From Nereocystis luetkeana (Eukaryota > Sar > Phaeophyceae > Laminariales > Laminariaceae): a DNA stretch of 64,000 bases. The notes under the pieces are model-generated. The model was not told the origin of the DNA, searched no databases, and worked only from the letters and a program-made list of their open reading frames with translations. Shown piece by piece: positions 11,640-23,825 of the stretch (positions are counted from its first letter, which is position 1; each line of letters starts with the position of its first letter). The translations under genes were made by a program, and so were the position numbers. Location of the stretch: NCBI GenBank assembly GCA_031213475.1, contig JARUPZ010000017.1:8326790-8390789 (forward strand), given 5' to 3'.

Positions 11640-12190
11640 CTTTCCAACAGCCCCATATTGTATATAGTTATGTTGCCGTCGGTTTGCAACGGCACTGTAA
11701 AGCATGTCGCCCACGACTTGAGCTAGACAACCAAGGGCACTGCTTTTTTCGTTTGGTTTTTCCGGCGGTCGCCCACAGCTGGTTGTCGTGTTGGACCATT
11801 TGAGCGAGATAAACAACCTAAACTCCGCACAAGGGGGGGTTGTCGTATCACGTAGTGTGTTCATGGTAAGGCACCCAGGAGACGTTTCCGTAGTACTCCC
11901 AATGCTGGCTCTGGAAGTGGCTACACCGGAAATTACATCAACTCATTGAAGCTGTCATCCACAAGCGGTTTTGAGTAGGATGCAGCTCACCCTTCATGCG
12001 ACTCGCCGGACACCTCACGACGCATCGTGCTTGGTGCAAGCAATGTCTGCCTGGTCGATGAAAACCCGACATGGCACGTCCGGGCATTGTAGGGATGCGA
12101 GGGTCTATATACGACTACGGCCATGCATGAGATCAAGTACACCCGTCCTATCAAGTACACCCCCCCCCCCACCCTCGACCCGCAGCCTTA
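11640..12190 (-). repeat. Repeat J, full unit
   Basis: The unit contains CGCCCACAGCTGGTTGTCG, TCATTGAAGCTGTCATCCAC, GGATGCAGCTCACCCTTCAT, a GACTACGGCCATGCATGAGA block and ends in a poly-C run. On the other strand the same blocks form the tandem units at 51610-52844. Fragments lie at 53610-53725, 56330-56530 and 58800-58945. Unclassified; no coding region. Confidence 0.6.
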
Positions 12191-13215
12191 TGCGCTCGTG
12201 TTCCATACGCCGTGCATATTTATAGATATGCCTGTACAGTAGTGATCTACTGCCAGTAGCAAATCTACGGATTGACCCGGCCAGTATGTTCACCAGCCGT
12301 TTTAGTTTTTAGCGTACGCGAAAGAAACACGCCATACTCTAGTATGGAATTTTACCTCCTGTGATAGATTGAAGTTCGTTCAGGATTCATGTTTGCAAGC
12401 TTGGTGCGATACTTCGACCATGGGTGCTACTGTACGGGACGTGTAGGTTTAAGAGGCACCCACAATATTTATCCACCTTATATTTTCTTCGCGAACAAGT
12501 GGCTGCCTAAGTTGCAATGAGCCATGTCTGCATATCGCCTTAGCTTTACGGTACGCTGCACTCCCTGTGTTATCGGAGAAAGTCAGTGCTTGTGGGCGAC
12601 GTATGTACAGCGCGCCTTCTGTTTTTAAACCGCTGCAAGGAACATTGCACACTTCGGACGTACTGTCGATTCCTCTCACTTCTTGGCCTACCTGGTATAG
12701 AGCTTTCAGGGTTGGCACGTTTCTGGTCTGTGCGATTTATTAGCTTGTGTTGCCGCGTCGGAGTCGTATAATCGCCGTGAGCTAGGACAGGTTTCCTGGG
12801 TTTGATCTGTAATGTACAGATCCTGCGCAACGTGTCGTTACGGCAGTTGCAAATCGAGATGATCTACGCTATATTATCGTGGTCTGTCCGAAGGTGTAAA
12901 ACATTGCCGCCACCCCGCTCTCTTTCTTCTTTCACCCATTCTATTGTTCGGGCTTATTTATCCCGCTCCCTCCATCCCTCCCAAGTCGTACCTCAGACCC
13001 GGGGTCAGATGGTAGGCTCTTCCGGGACGTGCCGTACATATTTTGTTCTCGAGAAAGGTGCGGCACTTTCTTTTCTCGTCCACTCGTGCCAAATTGTGTG
13101 CCGCCGTGTTGTCATTTGGTCCTACCGGTTTACCAGGTATTATTTTGTGTGGTGGGTACCTCCCGGTGCCTCCACTGACGGAGACCAGCGACCCCATGGC
13201 TTAAGAATGTATTAC
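12191..13215. other. Unassigned, with a fragment of repeat F
   Basis: At 12785-12895 TGTACAGATCCTGCGCAACG and GTCTGTCCGAAGGTG match repeat F. No gene is supported in the rest. Confidence 0.4.
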
Positions 13216-13469
13216 GCGTTCTACGATAGAAGTAGCACTTTTCCGCCAAACTATCTTTTTTTTTGTGAGCGACGCGGTTCCTTAACCCAAACTCGTCGGA
13301 ACGCCAATCTTGTTTCGAAAAAAGAGGTAATTGTATACTTACTTGGGTAATGGGGTTATTCATCAGGATGCAATTTGACTTCCGCTGAAGACAATTTTCG
13401 GGTGAGGTGTGGAGTTCCTCAAACGAGGAGCTTCAGAAAACGTAGGGCGGACCTCCATAGTATACAGCC
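13216..13469 (-). mobile_element. Family A TIR element, worn ends
   Basis: It begins GCGTTCTACGATAGAAGT and has the family landmarks GTAGCACTTTTCCG, AACTCGTCGGAACGCCAATC and CCTCAAACGAGGAGCTTCAG. The far end is degraded. Confidence 0.6.
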
Positions 13470-15056
13470 TCGTACCAGGTAGTCTAGCGTGCGCGCCAAT
13501 GCTATGAGTGCCAACGTTGAGGCTAACTGCATACACTGCGTAATGGCTACAGTAGAGCAGATACACCAGAGAGGGGGTTGCAATCTCGCGTAGTCTCGTC
13601 GAGTGTTTTAGGCCTGCTAGATAGCGCCCGTGCGCGTTTGAAGCCACTGCATTGTATCGAAACAAGTTTTTACCCCTTCCAACGTTGTATGTGTGGGTGG
13701 GGCAAGGTTTACACCTCCACGTGTTGTATGTGTGGGTGGTACGGTTCGGGTAAACCCTGCACGTTGCCATACAGCGAACGGAATACTGAGTAGCCAATGC
13801 TCACATGCGCACACGCGCACACGCCGTCGTGGTCAGCATGATCGTCTGACGCGTGCTACGACGAGCGTAGCGGCGGCCATGCTTTATGCGCGTCCATGCC
13901 CGAGGGACCGGCTTCTTCGCCCCGCCACGGTGTATGGGAAAGCACGGAATATTCCTCGTAGCCTGATTCAGACACCTTCATCACGGCCGCCTTTGACGAA
14001 AAGCAAAAGCACGCGTCGTACTGGCCATGCCGCTCTTCGCCGCCGTCACCTTCCGGTATATCCTACCCATCCCACACCACCCGCCCGCCCGCCCGCCCGC
14101 CCGCCGCCCCCCTACCTCCACCTGCGAGCTGCTACGGTACGAACTTCACGTATCACATCCGTATCGACGAGGCGTAGTGAGTAGGAAGGACGAATACCGA
14201 TGGTGAAGAAGGACGAACACCGATGGTGCTTCGGCGGCGAAAGGGCCGCAACTGAGCTGATACAGAACGCACTTCACGCATATCGCATCCTTCTCGACGA
14301 GACGTAGGAAGTAGGAAGGACAAACACTATTGGTTGTTCGGAGCCAAACGGGGCCACAACTATCTCGGCCACCTCTTTGGCTGCCTCCTTTTAGCACGCG
14401 GAACGCGATACAACCTGCCCGAAACCTTACTTTCGAGAAGGTCAAAAAGCGCCACACAGAGGGATGGGCCATCCCATGGGATACTCTGGGCGATACACTG
14501 CATACTGGGATAACCATGAAATTGCGTAGTCGGCTAGCAAGCAGGAAACGTTTGGAATAGCGGATATGTTACAGGCCGGGGGGCCAACACAAACGCCAAC
14601 ATACATGAACACATGGGTGGGGTGGCAGAGGTGTTTTGAAACGTGAGGAGGGTCGTACAGAACGTTGAGCTCGCTCGTTCTCGACAACCGTACAAGGCGG
14701 GTGTTAAAGTCTAACTGAACAGCTTCGGGAGATTCTCGATCATTCAGTCTTTACGAAAACGCCTGGTTCTGTAGTCAGCAACTTTTCCGTCTTTTTTTTT
14801 TATCAGAATCGAGCGCAATGAACGATCGCATCCCAGCGCGATCTTAACGCCTTTTATTTAGTGTGTTTCTTCTTTGGGTACTGTGAATCCTCAGCCCTCA
14901 GTTAGTTGTTGAGCCCCCCCCCCCCCATCCCCCCCCCCCTCCCCTCCGAGATAGGACACAAACACGTTTTTTTAGTCGAAATCAAATTAAAATTCATTGA
15001 AGATAAACATTTTAACTCCCCTATCTATGGCGTTCCCCGTTAAGATGGGCCCTAAG
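13470..15056. other. Unassigned; GC-rich stretch with (CCCG)n and short direct repeats
   Basis: A (CCCG)n microsatellite lies near 14077-14107. Two diverged direct copies (14137-14200 and 14262-14330) share CTTCACG and AGTAGGAAGGAC blocks. A Pro/Arg-rich frame across the stretch looks like repeat-driven open frame. Poly-C runs occur near 14914-14940. Confidence 0.4.
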
Positions 15057-15121
15057 GTACAGAAGTCCTCAAAGTGAGGAGCCTCATAACGTTTAGGTTG
15101 AATCTCTATTGTAGAACGCCT
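15057..15121. mobile_element. Family A end fragment
   Basis: CCTCAAAGTGAGGAGCCTC and TCTATTGTAGAACGCCTC match the right end of family A. The left part is missing. Confidence 0.5.
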
Positions 15122-16039
15122 CTGGGTTTCCTCAAGTTCAAGGAAATTAATACGGTTAACGACAGAGTCAAAGTGGCAGGGCCAGAATGGACTACTACAG
15201 TCGACAGTGCTTGCAAAAAGGAGAAATCTCTACAATTGACGGCGGTACGGTGGTATCAAACAAGAATACGTATGGAACTGAAAGTACTGGTATGCGCAGC
15301 GGACGTAGGAACTACGGACCCCTATCCGATATGGAAAGACAGCCAGTAGAGGAGATTTGTCAATACTGGCGAGGTAGTAAATACTAGCAATACATTCAAA
15401 GCGAGAAATGTTCCTACAAGAGATGGCCGAAAACAAAACAGAGCGATTTTCCGAGCTGTTGGAAATAATAGGTACAACAAAGAAATATATGGAATGGGAC
15501 TTTGAGGGCGGGATAAAAAATATCTGGGTACTAGGGATAAAAGCGTTATGCACTGGGTAAACAAGCAGGGAAGGCAGATACGGGGATATCCACCTCAAGA
15601 GCTCAAAACCCGGTAAATGGTCACTACTTCTCGAAAGAGAAAAGGTAAGCACAAGTTGCAGCACAACAATGCCGGTAGCTATGAACGCCCTCAGCAAACG
15701 TTACATTCGACGCAGAATTCGAGAAGGAAATCAACGCGTGGGGGAAACTGAACGTTTTTTAATCAGAAAGGGAAGGCAGGGGTCAGAAGGGTTACAGAGA
15801 GAGTTCACAGGAGGATAGGAGAAGAAAGAAAATGTGTAGCTAAGAAAGGTAGCAGGGGCAGACCGAATGGTATTCTTTTTCTCGAAGTACGGGGGAGAAG
15901 AAGTGCTTACCATGATGGCTATCCAGCGTGTTGCAAAACTGGAAATGGAAAAGCGAGTACGCGCCAAGGAGGTGGAGGGAAGGAGCGGTAGTAAACTTGT
16001 TGAGGAAGGGGGATAATACTGACCCAAGGGATAACGCCA

Positions 16040-16136
16040 TTAACCCCTTTAGAACCGCAGCCCCATTTTGGGGACAAACCACTCAAATTTCAAGTAGTTT
16101 GTCCCCAAAACGGGACTGCGGCTTTAAAGGGATTAA
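16040..16136. mobile_element. Family C foldback (piggyBac-like MITE) in LINE-2
   Basis: The element is bounded by TTAA on both sides. It begins CCCCTTTAGAACCGCAGCCC and reads back as its inverted complement over nearly its full length. Arms join at the centre (CACTCAAATTTCAAGTAG). Superfamily evidence is given in the copy at 34751. Confidence 0.8.
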
Positions 16137-18211
16137 GCACGGTAGGCAAAATAGTTAGAAGTTTCTGAACGACGGAGCGATAAAAATGACGGAGAAGGAA
16201 GACACCATGGAGGCGTTCTACGACAAACGAATCCCACACTTACTTAGGAAAAAGCTCTCTACGAGCCACTACTGCGTACGGCACCCTTACCGTGCGGCAG
16301 CTGAAGGTGGTACAGTGCCACAGTTCGTGGGGATATCTGTAATTGTTGAAGGTGCGCGTGCGTATCACACATCCCTAGCATCGGTCGTTGTACTCATGTG
16401 GTTGTCCCTGATGAATTTATCATTAATAATATGCCTAAGGAGGGGCATAGGAATTTTATGACGAACTCGGGTTAACCTCTACTATTATCGTAGAACGCGT
16501 CCATAAGCGAAGGGCAAGCAGGGTTCAGGCTATACCGTAGCTGCGCAACCAAGGACGGAAAGTCGCGGGACTAGCAACGCAATGTTTTCTAGACGCACAG
16601 AAGGCCCACGACACACTATAAAGAAATGGGATGTGCGACATTATTGGTGGGAAATAGGGATCACAGGGAAGATGTAGAGAATATGAAATATATCACGGAA
16701 TGTGCGAGAATTGCTGTGATGCTGGACGGGGAAACATCGAAATTTGTCGATTTTACGAACAGGTTGCACTGGGGTGTACGTTATCACGTAACCTATTCAA
16801 GGTAAGTATACTAACGGCCTGATAGTAGTAGTCGAAGCAGCAAAGCAGGAAGCCACGGTGGGGGAAGATACGGTGTCGGGATTGATTTTTGTGGATGACT
16901 TAAAACCCGAAGGATCGCAGAAATAATGAGAAAACCCGCCAGAACATACTGGGAGATGGAGGGCGACGGCGGACGCAAGGAAGTACGCAGTTGTCGCATG
17001 TTGCATGTAACAAAAACCTCTTGAGCCGGTTAATTTCAGTTGGAAGTGGGGAGAAGACGAATTAGCGATCGTCGACCAGTATACGCATCTTGGCGTCGAT
17101 ATATAAAAAAACTGCTCTTGGGACACACACATAGCAACGGTAATAGGAATGGGTAAGATCCACACGAAGACAAAATTAATGCGATCCCAACAGACTCGCA
17201 CATTCACACTATCCCAGTATAAAGGGATGTATCCTCTGATGAAGGTGATGATGCCAAAGCTATAATATGCAGGAGAAGTATTGGAACGGGAACGCGAAGT
17301 TCGTGAGACAGTTGGAAACATTACAGGTGACAACAACACAGCTATTTTTAAACTATTCGAGCAGTACAGCAGTACTAACGGCATAAATAAGTGGGAATGC
17401 ACCCATTTTAGACAAATACGAGACGTTAGAAAGTTGAAATGACGCTACAAAGTAAGTGGCCTGCCAAAAAATGATTTTGCCGGCCATAGTTGATAGAACT
17501 GCCGTATGAGAGAAAGAAACAGTAGGACGAGCTGGAAAAAAGGTGGGAATAATAGCGTAGTCCAAAAAGTTTGGAAGGATATTGGAAGTGGGGAGAAGAT
17601 GAATTAGCGATCGTCGATCAGTATACATACGCACCTTGACGTAGATATATCAAAAGACTGCCATTGGGATATACCCATAGCAACGGTAATAATAGGAAAG
17701 GGTTAAACACACGTACGTAGGCAAGATGGATGCGGTCCTAACAGACTAGCACATTGACACTACCCCAGGATCAAATGATGTATCCTGTGATGAATGTGTT
17801 AATACCAAAGCTAAAGTATGCAGGGGAAGTATTGGAAGGGAGCGCGAAGTTCGTGAGACAGTTGGAAACATTACAGGTAGGTGACAACAACAGCTATGAA
17901 TACACTATTCTAGGCTGCTCGAGTACGAGACGAGTAGTACAGCAGTACGAAGAAGATACCTGGGAATGTACCCCTTTCAGAAAAATACGAGACGTGAGAA
18001 AGTTGGAATGACACCACAAAGTAAGGGGCCTGCCAAGAAAAGGGTTTGCCGGTCATAACTGATATGACTGTCTGGGAGAAAGAAACAAGAGGGCGAGCTG
18101 GAAAAAAGGTGGGAATAAAAGCGTAGTCCAGAGGATAAAGGTGCAAGCCAAGGAGATACGATGCCCGTAGCATTATTTTGGGAAACGATATAAATATATA
18201 GAAGTACACAG

Positions 18212-18463
18212 GCGTTACACGATAGAGGTTCACTCTAAGTTTTTTGAGGCTCCTCACTTAAGGAGCTCCATACCTCACCCGAAAACTGACTTCAACGAAT
18301 ATCAAAATACATCCAGATACCAGGTAGATGAATAATCCCATGGCCCAAGTCTACAAAACGTTTGTTTTCGAAATCAAGATTGACATTCCGACGATTTCGG
18401 GTCAAGGAACCCCGTCTTTCAGAAACAAAATAGCGGAAATGTGCTACCTCTATCGTAGAACGG
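18212..18463 (+). mobile_element. Family A TIR element inside LINE-2
   Basis: It begins GGCGTTACACGATAGAGGTT and ends CTACCTCTATCGTAGAACG. The full set of internal landmarks is present. LINE-2 blocks continue on both sides, so the MITE is younger than the LINE. Confidence 0.75.
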
Positions 18464-19439
18464 GTCTACAGGAGATGATAGAAAGAAGGGAAATACTAGC
18501 GCGAAGGGTAGAGGCGAAATCGGAGAGACTCTCGGAGATAAGCGGGGTTAAGCGAAGGGGTAGGGCTGTATGGGAGAAAGAAACAAGAGGGCGAGCTGAA
18601 AAAAAGGTGGGAATAGCGTAGTCGAGAAATTTTGGAAGAGTATAACAGGAGACCAAGGCAAACATGGTGCCCGTAGAGAAGTTTGGGAGAAATGATACAT
18701 ATTATATAATAAGTAGAAGAAAATAGAGAAAGAAGAAGGGAAGGGATAGCACCAAGAAACAAGATAAAATCTTGAAAACACTCAGAAATACACGAGGGGG
18801 GGTCAAGGGATGCAAGGCCCAATGAACTTCGCGATTTCGCCGAAACTGCGATTTTTTTGTCTAGGGGACTGGATCTGTAAGAAAGAAGGAAGAGGCGATA
18901 CACGTGTAGCGCGATGCGTAGATAGATGTATGTGCCCGTGTGACAGAGCATTAATTAGAGTGCAGAAATCACACACACAAGTAGTGAGTTGAAGAGTGTG
19001 AATTGAACCGCGAGGAACGGGATGCGCTAGACGAGGAGATGAGAGAATTAGACAAACGTGACATGACATGGAAGAGTTTGGTACTACATACACTAGATCG
19101 CAGCGAGGAAACCATCGCTACCCTGGGAGATAGAAGGTGGCCACAGACGGCTAAACACGAAGGAAGGGGAAAAATCTATTTGTATGAAACGTTTCAATTT
19201 AAAATGACATAATAATGTGCAAAATACGAAATAAAGCGCCCATCTGTTGGGGGTGTCTCTACTAGAAGTAAGAACGGTACTCCGTCGGCATGTATGCGTG
19301 ACCAATTGTCGAATGACTAGACCAATCAACACATGAGTACGCCCCCCCCTCCCCCTCCGCCGCTCGTGACTATTATACAGGAGTTTTGGCCCAAACGCCC
19401 AGTAAAAAGCGTTTGCGGTTATTTGTTTAGTACGAGTAG

Positions 19440-20715
19440 ATAGTAGGAAATACTGTAGTATTCTGACTCGATGTCCTGGATCATTTGATGTAAGTATTGT
19501 ATTTTGGGATGAGGCCTCCTGCGCGGCAGGGGTTCTCGTCCGGTGTTTCCCCCCGCGCGGAGTGAGTGGACGAGCGCGTCGTCTGCTCTGCGCGGGGTCA
19601 GTACCTCCAAATGATCTCGGAAACCAAGCCTATCAATACTCCTTCTACTGAGGGGTGGGTGGGACGTCTCAATAAATTTTTCGTGCCCATCTCTGCTCAC
19701 GAGGTTTTGGGAACGAAAATGACGAGGGATCGTACGCGACCACTCCACAATACAAAATCAAGACATTTCTGATGGTACACCTAGTTCCATGATTTGTGAC
19801 AAATCATTTCCTCTCTTTCCATCGCCAATGTTTATGTAGTATTCTGACTCCATGTTCTGGATCATTTGATGTAAGTATTGTTTTTTTCGATGAGGCCTCC
19901 TTCGTCGACCCGTGGTCTCGCCCATACTTCGTTGCGTCGTTGGATAGTATTGTGTTGTGTTTTCTCTTAAACTACTACCGGTCGGATACGTAGTTGTCGC
20001 ACCCATACTTACTTCTTTACGCTTGCCTCAACCCTGTCTCGCACATGCAGCGAAATCTTTCTCGAACTCGGGCGACCGAGGAAGCCGGCTAGCGTCCGCG
20101 TAGCGCTGACCGCGTTTTCTCTAGCCACCCTGGACCCGGCCACTAGAAGTAGCGCCGATCGATGTAGTACTTTGCTATTATTGCCTCCGTCTTCTAACCA
20201 CCGATTTTCATGATCTCGTTCACCGCCGTCCCGGCCAGGGATCGGGTGAGAGAGCCACCCACTCGAAAGGAGTGAGTCGTGAAATGGTCCGGCAGGCCCG
20301 CCTCTCGCAAACAAGCCTGCAGCGAAGCGGTCATACGGGCTGCGGAGAGGGGCCGAGAATCCCGCCCCCCTCCCGTCGTAACCACGGGGGAAATATGCCC
20401 GACGGTTAAATCCCACCCTATCCGCTGCGCGGCGGATATGTACGCCGTAACCGCCCGGCTCGCGTACGTCCCCGGGCAGACCCGGTCTGCCAGCAATACT
20501 ACCGCCAGGCTAGAAGCACGGAGAGTCTTGCCAAACTGATAATTAAAAAGATCAAGCCTCTAGACTCTGGGAGCCTCAGAATTTGAGAACGAAAATGACG
20601 AGTGATCGTAGGCGACCACTCCACAATACAAATTCAAGATATTTCTGATGGTACACCTAGTTCCATGATATGTGCCACATCATTATTTCCTCTGTTTCCA
20701 TCGCCAATTTTACTG
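19440..20715 (-). mobile_element. Tyrosine-recombinase retroelement fossil (DIRS order, Ngaro-like split repeats)
   Basis: A minus-strand frame (about 20540-20009) carries the C-terminal box of a tyrosine recombinase: HFTTHSFRVGGS followed by a GGWKTE-type stretch and a tyrosine-bearing end. Two pairs of direct repeats surround it. Pair A is at 20585-20713 and 19709-19830. Pair B is at 19839-19905 and 19445-19513. Read on the minus strand the order is A1, recombinase, B1, A2, B2, the split direct repeat arrangement known for Ngaro-type elements. No reverse transcriptase is recognised between the repeats, so the copy is broken and internally reduced. A Crypton-like DNA element is the alternative. 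Repeat pairs are visibly diverged, suggesting an old insertion. Confidence 0.6.
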
Positions 20716-21059
20716 CGGAAAACAACACTCCTGCTACGTTCGTGATGCGATAGAAAAAGGGCTACCGACGTCACAGCAGCACCAGAAGAGTTTGAGGCCC
20801 CATGCTTCGGGAGCCGACCATTTTGCAATAAAAAAAAAAAACTCTTCACCACCCTGGGGGATAATAGAAGGATCGCTTTGTACTATATAACTATATCAAC
20901 GGTCTTTATAGTTCCGACTACAGTAGTAGAGTGGTACATATACCCGGTATACTGCAAGTACACTATCTACTCCGATTAGGCGTATTTCAGTACTGCTGTA
21001 CCTACCGAGTAATATATGTAAATATATATATTTTTAATCATCACTTCCACTTTCCAGCC
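20716..21059. other. No gene recognised
   Basis: A/T-rich sequence with an A run near 20829-20840. Nothing else can be supported. Confidence 0.4.
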
Positions 21060-21325
21060 TAACCCGTCGGAGGTTTTACCCTCGACGACCTTCTGGACAA
21101 GCCGTGGTCACAGGTGTCTACCCTTTTCCCCCCCGGTACGTGCCTTTATTTTTTGTCGCGCATAGGTAGCTAACTCACTCACGCTCTCGCGCTTTCCGCT
21201 TATCAATTTCTTTCATGTAAGAAAAAGCCCTTTTTACGAGCACGCACTCCGTGGGTCTTGAACCCACGAAATTTTTCTTGATAGGCACGCGGACCACCTA
21301 CCAAGCCACCAGGGACGCCGGCCAA
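21060..21325 (-). mobile_element. SINE-2, tRNA-headed, minus strand
   Basis: On the minus strand, the head at about 21325-21240 reads like a tRNA: GGCGTCCCTGGTGGCTTGGT at the A-box side and CGTGGGTTCAAGACCCACGG at the T arm (B box GGTTCAAGACC). The body (to about 21060) shares blocks with 42520-42865, including GGAAAGCGCGAGAGCGTGAG, AAAGGCACGTACCGGGG and GGTAAAACCTCC. A functional tRNA is unlikely because the acceptor arm is not formed and a repeat body follows. Confidence 0.6.
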
Positions 21326-21369
21326 GTAATACGTTTCAGGAATTTACCCGTCTGATCCCACGGTATTCT

Positions 21370-23800
21370 GGGACGAGATGGCAGAAACACTTAAGGGGAT
21401 GCCAAATTGGAATACCGTCGGACCAGATGGTCTCCCGGGCGAACTCTTGAAAATCGACCACCCCGCATTCGCGCATTACTTTCACAGCAGCACTTCAATG
21501 TTTGGGTAACAGGAGAAGTTCCCCAGCAGCAATGGAAATATGCACTTTATCAAGGTTCTTCACAAAAAAGGTACGAACTGACTGCAACAACTACTACAGA
21601 GGGATTTCGCTTGTTGCCGACGCAGGGTAAGTTTTGTTGAAAAACGCCCCCCTGTACGTGTGCTTCGTCGATCTATCTGCAGAAAGCGTACGAATCTGTT
21701 GACCGAGAGCTGTTGTGGGAGGTACCCACACGTTTTGGCGTACCAACCAAGATGCATGAACATATCCATAATTTCCACGACGGCATGGGGGCTCGCGTGC
21801 GTACTGATGATGACGACGAGCACTCCGAATTGTTTTTGATGCCACGCGAAGGCTGCGGCAAAGCGGTGTGCTATCACCGTTACTGTTCGACGTATTCATA
21901 TATCTGCTGCGTCACACGCCGTACTCGTACGTTTCAGCCTAGACGAAGCCTTCGTAAAGATATTTTGTCCGACTCAGCGATGCTGGAGTAGTTCGAACGG
22001 AGGAGCAGGAGCCGTTGGCGTGCGTGCGAAGGGCTGTAAGGGGCATGTTGTACGCCGATGACGCAGGAATTGTCTCGAAGTCTCGGCTGAACGGCTCGCG
22101 AAAATGATGACAGTCACATCGTGACTGTCTTCGAAGCAGAAGGCCTCACGTGTGGCGGAAAGTAAGACAGAAACCATGCTTCTACCAAACGCCAGACAAG
22201 ACAACCCTCGCACCACAGCTCGTCATCGAAGCAGTAGGCCAGAGGTAAAAGCAGATGACCCGCAGTCCTTATACCCAAGCGGCATTATCCACGAAAACGC
22301 TGACCTCTCGCTCGAAATCGGCCGACGGATCCGTCTCGTGCGAGCATGACTCAAACGGATCGACGCGGAGTTCTATAATAATAGGACGACCGCCCCCCCT
22401 AGCCTGAAAGTCCGAAAGTTGAAGGCCGAGGTGATTGAGACCCTGCTGTACGGGTGTGTGACGTGGACCCCCAGAGCGGAACACTTTGCCAAGCTTCGAA
22501 TTGGCTCACCACCAAGTCCTGTGCGGCGAGTCATTGGCCTCCAGCGCCGACTGCGTACTGACCACGCCACCCTCACGTACGAGAAGGCCCTCAAGATGAC
22601 ACATTACGAGAGCATCAAAAACACCATTCGTCAACGGCGGCTCTTTTTCGCGAGGGGTGTGGCACCGCACAGCCAGGAGCGATTATCCAGTGGGGCAATG
22701 TTCGGCATGATGGCTGGTGGGGAGAACGCGAGACCAGGCGGACAGATTAAGACTTGGCATAGTCGGAGACCTTAGGGAGTTCCGAGCCACCTAAGGGTCA
22801 ACGGAACCTGCCCGCTTGGTATTTGAACTTAAGACCACGCGCTGTGGTCCATTGCAGCAAACACCGGCGGGCGAGTGGTACCGGGGGATCCTTAAAGCAG
22901 TCGAACGGTCAATGGTGAGGTGGCACGAGGCTGAGGCTGAGATGAGTAGGCAGCGCCATGCATCCGCCGTGGGTGGTGTCCAAGGGAATAGAGTGGGGGG
23001 GGGGGCACCAGGAGGAGTGGCAGAAAACCCGACTAAAGGAATGCGGAGAGGGGGGGGAACAGGAGTAAAATGGTAACTGCGGTGGACGAAAGTAGGCAGG
23101 AGATAGATGGCAGATAGGGTAGCAAGGCAACGGGCCGACTAGGAAGTAGAACATGACTATACTACTATTAATAGTGCCACCAACTGGTGCAGCTGGCTCG
23201 AACGTGGTCTTCCATTGTACTGTCTTGGTTTTATTTTTTTCTTTCTTGCGCCGATTCTCTGTGATTTTCATTCTATTTCTTTCTCTTCCTTTTTTACATT
23301 GATGAGCCGTGTTGAAGGAGTCGTGTGGCGTGGGTGATGACGCCTCATGTTTGCTTGTTTCGTATTGTCTGGCGCCACGGGGCTGGACGTAGTTGACGAA
23401 CACAGGACGGAGACGGCAGTCACAGGGTAGCAAGGTACCAGGCGGACTAGCAGGGAGAACCTCTGGCTATGCTACTTGTACCATAAACTGCTGCCGCTAC
23501 CCGAAGGGTGCTTTGTTCTTCGGTTTGCCTATTATTTTTTCTTGGTTCTTCGTCCTACTCTGTTTACAAGTAGTGGTGTTTCTCTCATTTTTTCCCTTTT
23601 CGCCCAGCTCGTTCTTTTCAAGTGTCTCCCACATCCCCTGCGGGGGGGGGCGCGACAGTTTGTGTCTTCTATATATATATATATATTTTTTAGTTTTCTT
23701 TTGATTTGTCTTCTTTGTTTGTTTTTGTTTCTTCTTTGTTTCCCTTTGTTTCTCTACAGCATAGACTAAACTGTGGATGTCGTGCCTGTCGTATCCAGTT
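21370..23800 (+). mobile_element. LINE-1 non-LTR retrotransposon, copy 1 (plus strand)
   Basis: Reverse transcriptase pieces appear in order: [17 protein letters not shown] (about 21420-21470), AYESVDRELLWEVPTRFGVP (21690-21750), FHDGMGARVRTDD (21775-21815) and the catalytic LYADDAGIVSKS (22050-22085). A C-terminal region with LLYGCVTW and RQRRLFFARGVAPHS (22440-22680) follows. Then come a 3' coding tail (22815-23076) and a long 3' untranslated region to about 23800. Several frameshifts and stops interrupt it, and the 5' half is absent, the usual 5' truncation. It faces copy 2 tail to tail. Confidence 0.8.
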
Positions 23801-23825
23801 ATTCAACACGTGACATAATAAAGAA

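Larger units (their letters stand above)
15122..19335 (+). mobile_element. LINE-2 non-LTR retrotransposon, decayed copy
   Basis: Short plus-strand blocks resemble the C-terminal half of a LINE polyprotein. They include a region like reverse transcriptase thumb (KWGEDELAIVDQYTHLGVDI near 17040-17105), LQVGDNNSYEYTILGCSST near 17870-17930, RDVRKLE near 18000, CPCDR near 18930 in the place of a Cys-rich knuckle, and LGDRRWPQTAKHEGRGK near 19118-19170. The thumb region is duplicated (17030-17420 and 17580-18010). Many stops and frame changes show an inactive copy. Family A (18212-18463, 16470-16500) and family C (16040-16136) elements have inserted. The same family lies on the minus strand at 53740-56300. 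Confidence 0.65.

Noticed and set aside
13693-14184. 163-residue Pro/Arg-rich frame
   Set aside because: Generated by the (CCCG)n tract and GC-rich sequence; no recognisable domain.
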